A stretch of 64,000 nt of DNA from the NCBI RefSeq assembly GCF_017161265.1, contig NZ_CP031393.1, positions 806,001 to 870,000 of the forward strand. Direction: 5' to 3'. The position numbers and the translations under genes were made by a program. Numbering within the stretch: the first letter of the stretch is position 1; each line of letters opens with the position of its first letter. Under the pieces are notes generated by a model. It was not told where the DNA came from. It searched no databases and saw only the letters and a program-made list of their open reading frames with translations. The stretch is from Treponema medium (GTDB lineage Bacteria; Spirochaetota; Spirochaetia; Treponematales; Treponemataceae). Of this stretch, positions 61,047-64,000 are shown one piece after another.

Positions 61047-61334
61047 CTGTCAAAGAATGTACGTCCTGTACATTCTTTGACGGTGAGTTTTGAGCAAGGC
61101 TCAAAACATCACTTCTGCGTGGAACCACCGCCGTCCGTGGCGGTACTGAAACGGAGTTGCGTAAAAAGCATCACTGCTCAGCTTTTTTTAGAACAAACGA
61201 CTGAAACCAAGGCGGGTTCTTAGGGTAGATTGCTGCGTCGGCTCGCAATCTAGCTAAGTCGCCGTTTTTCTTTTGGGGGTTATAGGGGGCATTTTCTTTT
61301 TATCGGAAAAAAAGAAAATGCCCCTAACCTTCTT
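61047..61334. repeat. Mosaic hairpin element, copy 4
   Basis: Hairpin A is GTCAAAGAATGTAC with GTACATTCTTTGAC (61049-61081). Hairpin B is GTGAGTTTTG with CAAAACATCAC. Hairpin C is CCGCCGTCCGTGGCGG (about 61128-61143). Each stem differs from the other copies yet remains paired. It ends at a repeat fragment (61335-61358). Confidence 0.85.
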
Positions 61335-61424
61335 AGACCTGCTTTAAGGGATTAAGACAAGAAGACTGAAGTATTGAAGTTAAACTGATCATAACTCTAA
61401 AAATCAGACCTGCTTTAAGGGATT
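61335..61424 (+). CRISPR. Orphan repeat-spacer-repeat unit of the CRISPR array
   Basis: A 24-bp repeat 3' end (61335-61358), a 36-bp spacer (61359-61394) and a repeat cut after GGATT (61395-61424) form a ninth spacer unit separated from the main array by 1.6 kb of hairpin elements. Confidence 0.9.
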
Positions 61425-61700
61425 CTCTCAACAGTGTACATCCGTGTATACTGTTGAGGGCGAGTTTTTGCGGAAGCAAAAACTCGCTGCTGCTGACAGG
61501 ATGTCAGTGGTTCCAAACAGTATCGAGTTTTTCATTAGAAAAACTCGAAGCTCAGAAATGTGCACGGACGTACATTTCTGAGCATTGGTATCCGTGCCGC
61601 TACTGAAACGGAGCTGCGCAAAAAGCCTCACTGCTCAACTTTTTATTCAGAACCAAGTTTTGGAACCAAGGCGGGTAATTGCTGCGCCGGATCGCACACA
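61425..61700. repeat. Mosaic hairpin element, copy 5, with doubled A and B hairpins
   Basis: Hairpin A1 is CTCAACAGTGTAC with the near-complement GTATACTGTTGAG (61427-61458). B1 is GCGAGTTTTTGCGGAAGC then AAAAACTCGC. A second B (TCGAGTTTTTCATTAGAAAA then ACTCGA) and a second A (GCTCAGAAATGTGCAC with GTACATTTCTGAGC, 61550-61583) follow. The right boundary is unclear. Confidence 0.75.
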
Positions 61701-61758
61701 CAGTACGAAACGTTGAGCAATACTCATACAAGCTGCCTCGGGGTTGTTGATTTAAAAT

Positions 61759-61787
61759 TTGACATCTTTTATAAAAGGGCCTATGAT
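61759..61787 (+). promoter_or_regulatory. Promoter of the mcrBC operon
   Basis: TTGACA (61759-61764), 17 bp, TATGAT (61782-61787, 5 of 6). Transcription would start about 61794, giving a leader of some 46 nt before the ATG at 61840, which has a TGGAGA ribosome-binding site. Confidence 0.75.
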
Positions 61788-61839
61788 AGCTGTATCGAAT
61801 TTATTTATTTCAACCTAATTTTTAATGGAGAATATAAAA

Positions 61840-63597
61840 ATGAATGAATATGAACAATTTAAATATCTTTTAGAATATTTTGTAACGCATCTTGAATGGC
61901 TCGCCAATAAAGATATAACGTTTCCTGGCTATACGGCATATCTCAAACATCTGATAACGCAAAATAATTTTTATGCTACGGGTCAAGGGTATAAAGGTGA
62001 CAATATTCAAAAGCAAATAGAGGATTGGGATACCTATACTGAGGGGCATGTTTATATTAATATACAACCTAATTTTGGCAATTACAAAACGCGGAAATCT
62101 TATCTCACTTGGCAGGGTACCGGTTTAAATGTGATTGCTGATTGGCAGAATACTAAGCATATAGTTTCGCTTCGATTAGAAGAATACCAATATTGGACAA
62201 AAGAGAAAAACAGAATCGACTTAGAAGCATGCCATACGCTAACTGAACTGGGGCTTTTTGACGGAAAGCCTCCTAATGAAACATTAAAGCAATTTTTTAA
62301 TAAATATGCAGACCTTATTATTGATTGGAATGAGCAGGAAAAAAGGAGTAATGAAATGGAACAAATAAAACCTTATATTGAACTACTAAAAGCGAACAAA
62401 AATATTATTCTGACCGGCGCCCCCGGTACGGGTAAAACATATTTAGCTAAACGAATTGCTATGGCAATCATCGATGTGAACAGTGACGAAGAACTGGAAA
62501 AAAGCAATCAGTATGCTTTCGTTCAATTTCATCCTTCATACGATTATACCGATTTTATTGAAGGACTACGTCCTAAGTCCGATGGAAATAACAACATAGG
62601 TTTTGAACTGAAAAACGGAATATTTAAGGCCTTTTGTAAAAGGGCTATTGAAAATTTCGATAACAGCAAAAAATCACTTGAAGAATTGCAAAAAGAACAG
62701 TTGCTTTCCGACAGCCTTGCTGCTTTTATTGAAAATATAGACAGTGAGATTAGTCAGTACGGTGAATTTAAATTGTACGGGATTAGCGGAAATATTTGTG
62801 CTCCGATTGTGAGTATTAATGATGATAGTTTTACAACAAAATCAAAAAATGGTAATGCACTTACTACATCATTAAAAACAATACTAAGCAAATATGAAAA
62901 ATATAAGCAATATCAAAATATTACGTGGACTGCTAAAGATGTTAGCGAAAAATTGGACATAACATATCATCATACGTATTTTTTTGCATTTTTAAAAGCT
63001 TTTGATAATTTTTGCCAAGAGCACAAAATCAGTCAGGCAACAAATACTATCATATCCACCGAAAAAAAAGACTTTGTGTTTATTATTGATGAAATCAATA
63101 GAGGTGAAATTTCAAAAATATTCGGAGAACTTTTCTTTTCAATAGATCCGGGCTATCGCGGTAAGAAAGGTTCGGTAAAGACCCAGTATGCTAATTTGCA
63201 TATAGACGAAGAAGATCTTTATGTACCGGAAAACGTATATATCATAGGCTCAATGAACGATATAGATCGCAGTGTCGAAACATTCGATTTCGCAATGCGG
63301 AGACGCTTTACATGGTGTGAAGTTACCGCAGCAGACAGTGCCCAAAATATGCAGCTGTCGGATAAAACAAAGCATAAACTATCCAATTTAAACGAGCAAA
63401 TTTCCAACACTGAAGGATTAAGCGATGCATATCAGATAGGGGGTGCTTACTTTCTTGATTCAAACGGTATCGAACGGCGTGATTATACCGATATATGGAA
63501 CTATCGGCTAGAGCCTCTTTTAAAAGAATATCTACGAGGGTTGCCAGATAGTGATCAAAAACTTGAAGCAATGAAAGAAGCCTTTAATAAAGAATAA
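61840..63597 (+). CDS. mcrB: McrB-family GTPase/ATPase of a McrBC restriction system
   Basis: A 585-residue protein. The N-terminal 170 residues probably bind modified DNA (they contain YINIQPNFGNYKTRKSYLTW). The AAA+ domain has Walker A LTGAPGTGKTYLAKRI, Walker B FVFIIDEINRGEISKIFGEL and the McrB-specific GSMNDIDRSVETFDFAMRRR. McrB uses GTP to translocate DNA and activates the McrC nuclease. The Walker A-B interval carries a long insert (about residues 240-400). The mcrC start follows 2 nt after its stop. Confidence 0.92.
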   Translation: MNEYEQFKYLLEYFVTHLEWLANKDITFPGYTAYLKHLITQNNFYATGQGYKGDNIQKQIEDWDTYTEGHVYINIQPNFGNYKTRKSYLTWQGTGLNVIADWQNTKHIVSLRLEEYQYWTKEKNRIDLEACHTLTELGLFDGKPPNETLKQFFNKYADLIIDWNEQEKRSNEMEQIKPYIELLKANKNIILTGAPGTGKTYLAKRIAMAIIDVNSDEELEKSNQYAFVQFHPSYDYTDFIEGLRPKSDGNNNIGFELKNGIFKAFCKRAIENFDNSKKSLEELQKEQLLSDSLAAFIENIDSEISQYGEFKLYGISGNICAPIVSINDDSFTTKSKNGNALTTSLKTILSKYEKYKQYQNITWTAKDVSEKLDITYHHTYFFAFLKAFDNFCQEHKISQATNTIISTEKKDFVFIIDEINRGEISKIFGELFFSIDPGYRGKKGSVKTQYANLHIDEEDLYVPENVYIIGSMNDIDRSVETFDFAMRRRFTWCEVTAADSAQNMQLSDKTKHKLSNLNEQISNTEGLSDAYQIGGAYFLDSNGIERRDYTDIWNYRLEPLLKEYLRGLPDSDQKLEAMKEAFNKE

Positions 63598-63598
63598 T

Positions 63599-64000
63599 AT
63601 GCGCACAACTGATAATAACGGCGGAAAACTCATTACGGAACTCTTTGATGAGCAAGATAAAACCGATATCAATGATTTAGCATATATTGCAAATCGTACT
63701 TTGGCTGTTTTACAAGAGGAAAATCCGGACTTGCTCATTTTTCCTCATTCATTAGGACACTACCATGACGACATTGAGAGTAGCTCTGTTTTTGATATGG
63801 GTGAAGAAACCATTACAACACACAACATAATGGGGTTTGTCGGACGAAATACAAGCCGAATAACTATTACATCCCGTTTTGCAAAAAATGATCAACATGA
63901 TTATTTTCTACATTATATGCTGCAAAAAGTTCTTTCTATCTATCTTTTAAATTTTGACCAGACGCGCGATAAAGAAAATATTTGGAATTTTTTACTATAT
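63599..64000 (+). CDS. mcrC: McrC-family restriction subunit (N-terminal part, runs off the window)
   Basis: The frame opens MRTTDNNGGKLITELFDEQD and runs 134 codons to the window end. Further on it reads LGHYHDDIESSSVFDMGEE, then NIMGFVGRNTSRITITSRFA and DYFLHYMLQKVL. These are features of the LlaJI-type branch of McrC proteins. McrC supplies the PD-(D/E)xK nuclease domain, which would lie beyond the window. It starts 2 nt after mcrB without its own ribosome-binding site, so it is translationally coupled. Confidence 0.85.
   Translation, partial: MRTTDNNGGKLITELFDEQDKTDINDLAYIANRTLAVLQEENPDLLIFPHSLGHYHDDIESSSVFDMGEETITTHNIMGFVGRNTSRITITSRFAKNDQHDYFLHYMLQKVLSIYLLNFDQTRDKENIWNFLLY

Noticed and set aside
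59706-61700. Interpretation of the hairpins as integron attC sites
   Set aside because: Treponemes can carry integrons, but I find no RYYYAAC/GTTRRRY core pairs at the ends, no cassette genes between the hairpins and no integrase gene in the window.
59735-61847. Several 60-95-codon frames inside the hairpin elements
   Set aside because: They consist of the repeated hairpin modules, recur only because the elements recur, and have no consistent start or ribosome-binding site.
1-64000. tRNA or rRNA genes
   Set aside because: I looked through the intergenic gaps and saw no cloverleaf with a CCA end or any rRNA-like stretch; a tRNAscan run would be decisive.

Overview
The window reads as chromosome of a host-associated Treponema, probably an oral species near T. 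medium or T. vincentii. This is inferred from moderate GC, a Trep_Strep-type ECF transporter S component, large treponemal Ig-repeat and TPR surface proteins, a spirochaete-style EF-G, a Card1-type CRISPR nuclease and a poly-G tract inside a promoter. No rRNA or tRNA gene was seen.

Layout. (1) 1-11.0 kb: an aryl-polyene-like lipid pathway with thioesterase, LolA-like carrier, MMPL exporter, phosphopantetheinyl transferase (PPTase), ketosynthase, hotdog dehydratase, ketoreductase, second ketosynthase, methyltransferase and a membrane polysaccharide deacetylase. A DDE insertion sequence (4078-5416) has cut the PPTase near codon 17. (2) 11.1-14.7 kb: glutathione peroxidase, DNA polymerase IV, a 2H phosphoesterase and a small hydrolase. 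(3) 14.8-25.0 kb: an eroded defence and mobile island with a SEFIR-domain protein, a membrane protein, a type IIG restriction-modification gene broken by an ISAs1-type element with a perfect 10-bp target duplication, BrnTA, methyltransferase ghosts, an M23 peptidase and an orphan D12 methyltransferase. (4) 25.1-41.5 kb: phosphohexomutase, Rsm22-like methyltransferase, a frameshifted giant Ig-repeat protein, NifU-like protein, an ECF transporter operon, a second BrnTA, an AraC regulator, EF-G and a P-loop ATPase. (5) 41.6-49.0 kb: envelope genes, including a Thr-Pro-repeat lipoprotein whose promoter spacer holds 14 consecutive G, then TPR, TraB-like and AlkD-like genes. (6) 49.1-61.4 kb: a type III-A CRISPR-Cas locus (cas6; cas1-cas2-cas2-cas10-csm2-csm3-csm4-csm5-card1) with an array of nine repeats. 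(7) 59.7-61.7 kb: five copies of a mosaic hairpin element that has broken up the distal array, one carrying a MITE. (8) 61.8-64.0 kb: McrB and the start of McrC.

How parts work together. In the CRISPR locus, Cas10 keeps its GGDD cyclase motif but has lost the HD nuclease residues. Interference should therefore rest on Csm3 target cleavage and on cyclic-oligoadenylate activation of Card1. The lipid cluster needs a PPTase to load its acyl carrier proteins, and the IS hits exactly that gene. Several genes (PPTase, the 2H phosphoesterase, an EcoRI-like methylase, phosphohexomutase, rsm22-like, brnT, cas6, cas1) have a -10 box only 6-9 nt before the start codon and no Shine-Dalgarno sequence, which suggests leaderless mRNAs.

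The most unusual signal is a dispersed family of paired hairpins with conserved frames and loops but stem sequences that differ and re-pair from copy to copy. It occurs in the CRISPR trailer and in intergenic gaps near 13.8, 21.0, 38.4, 45.3 and 48.2 kb.
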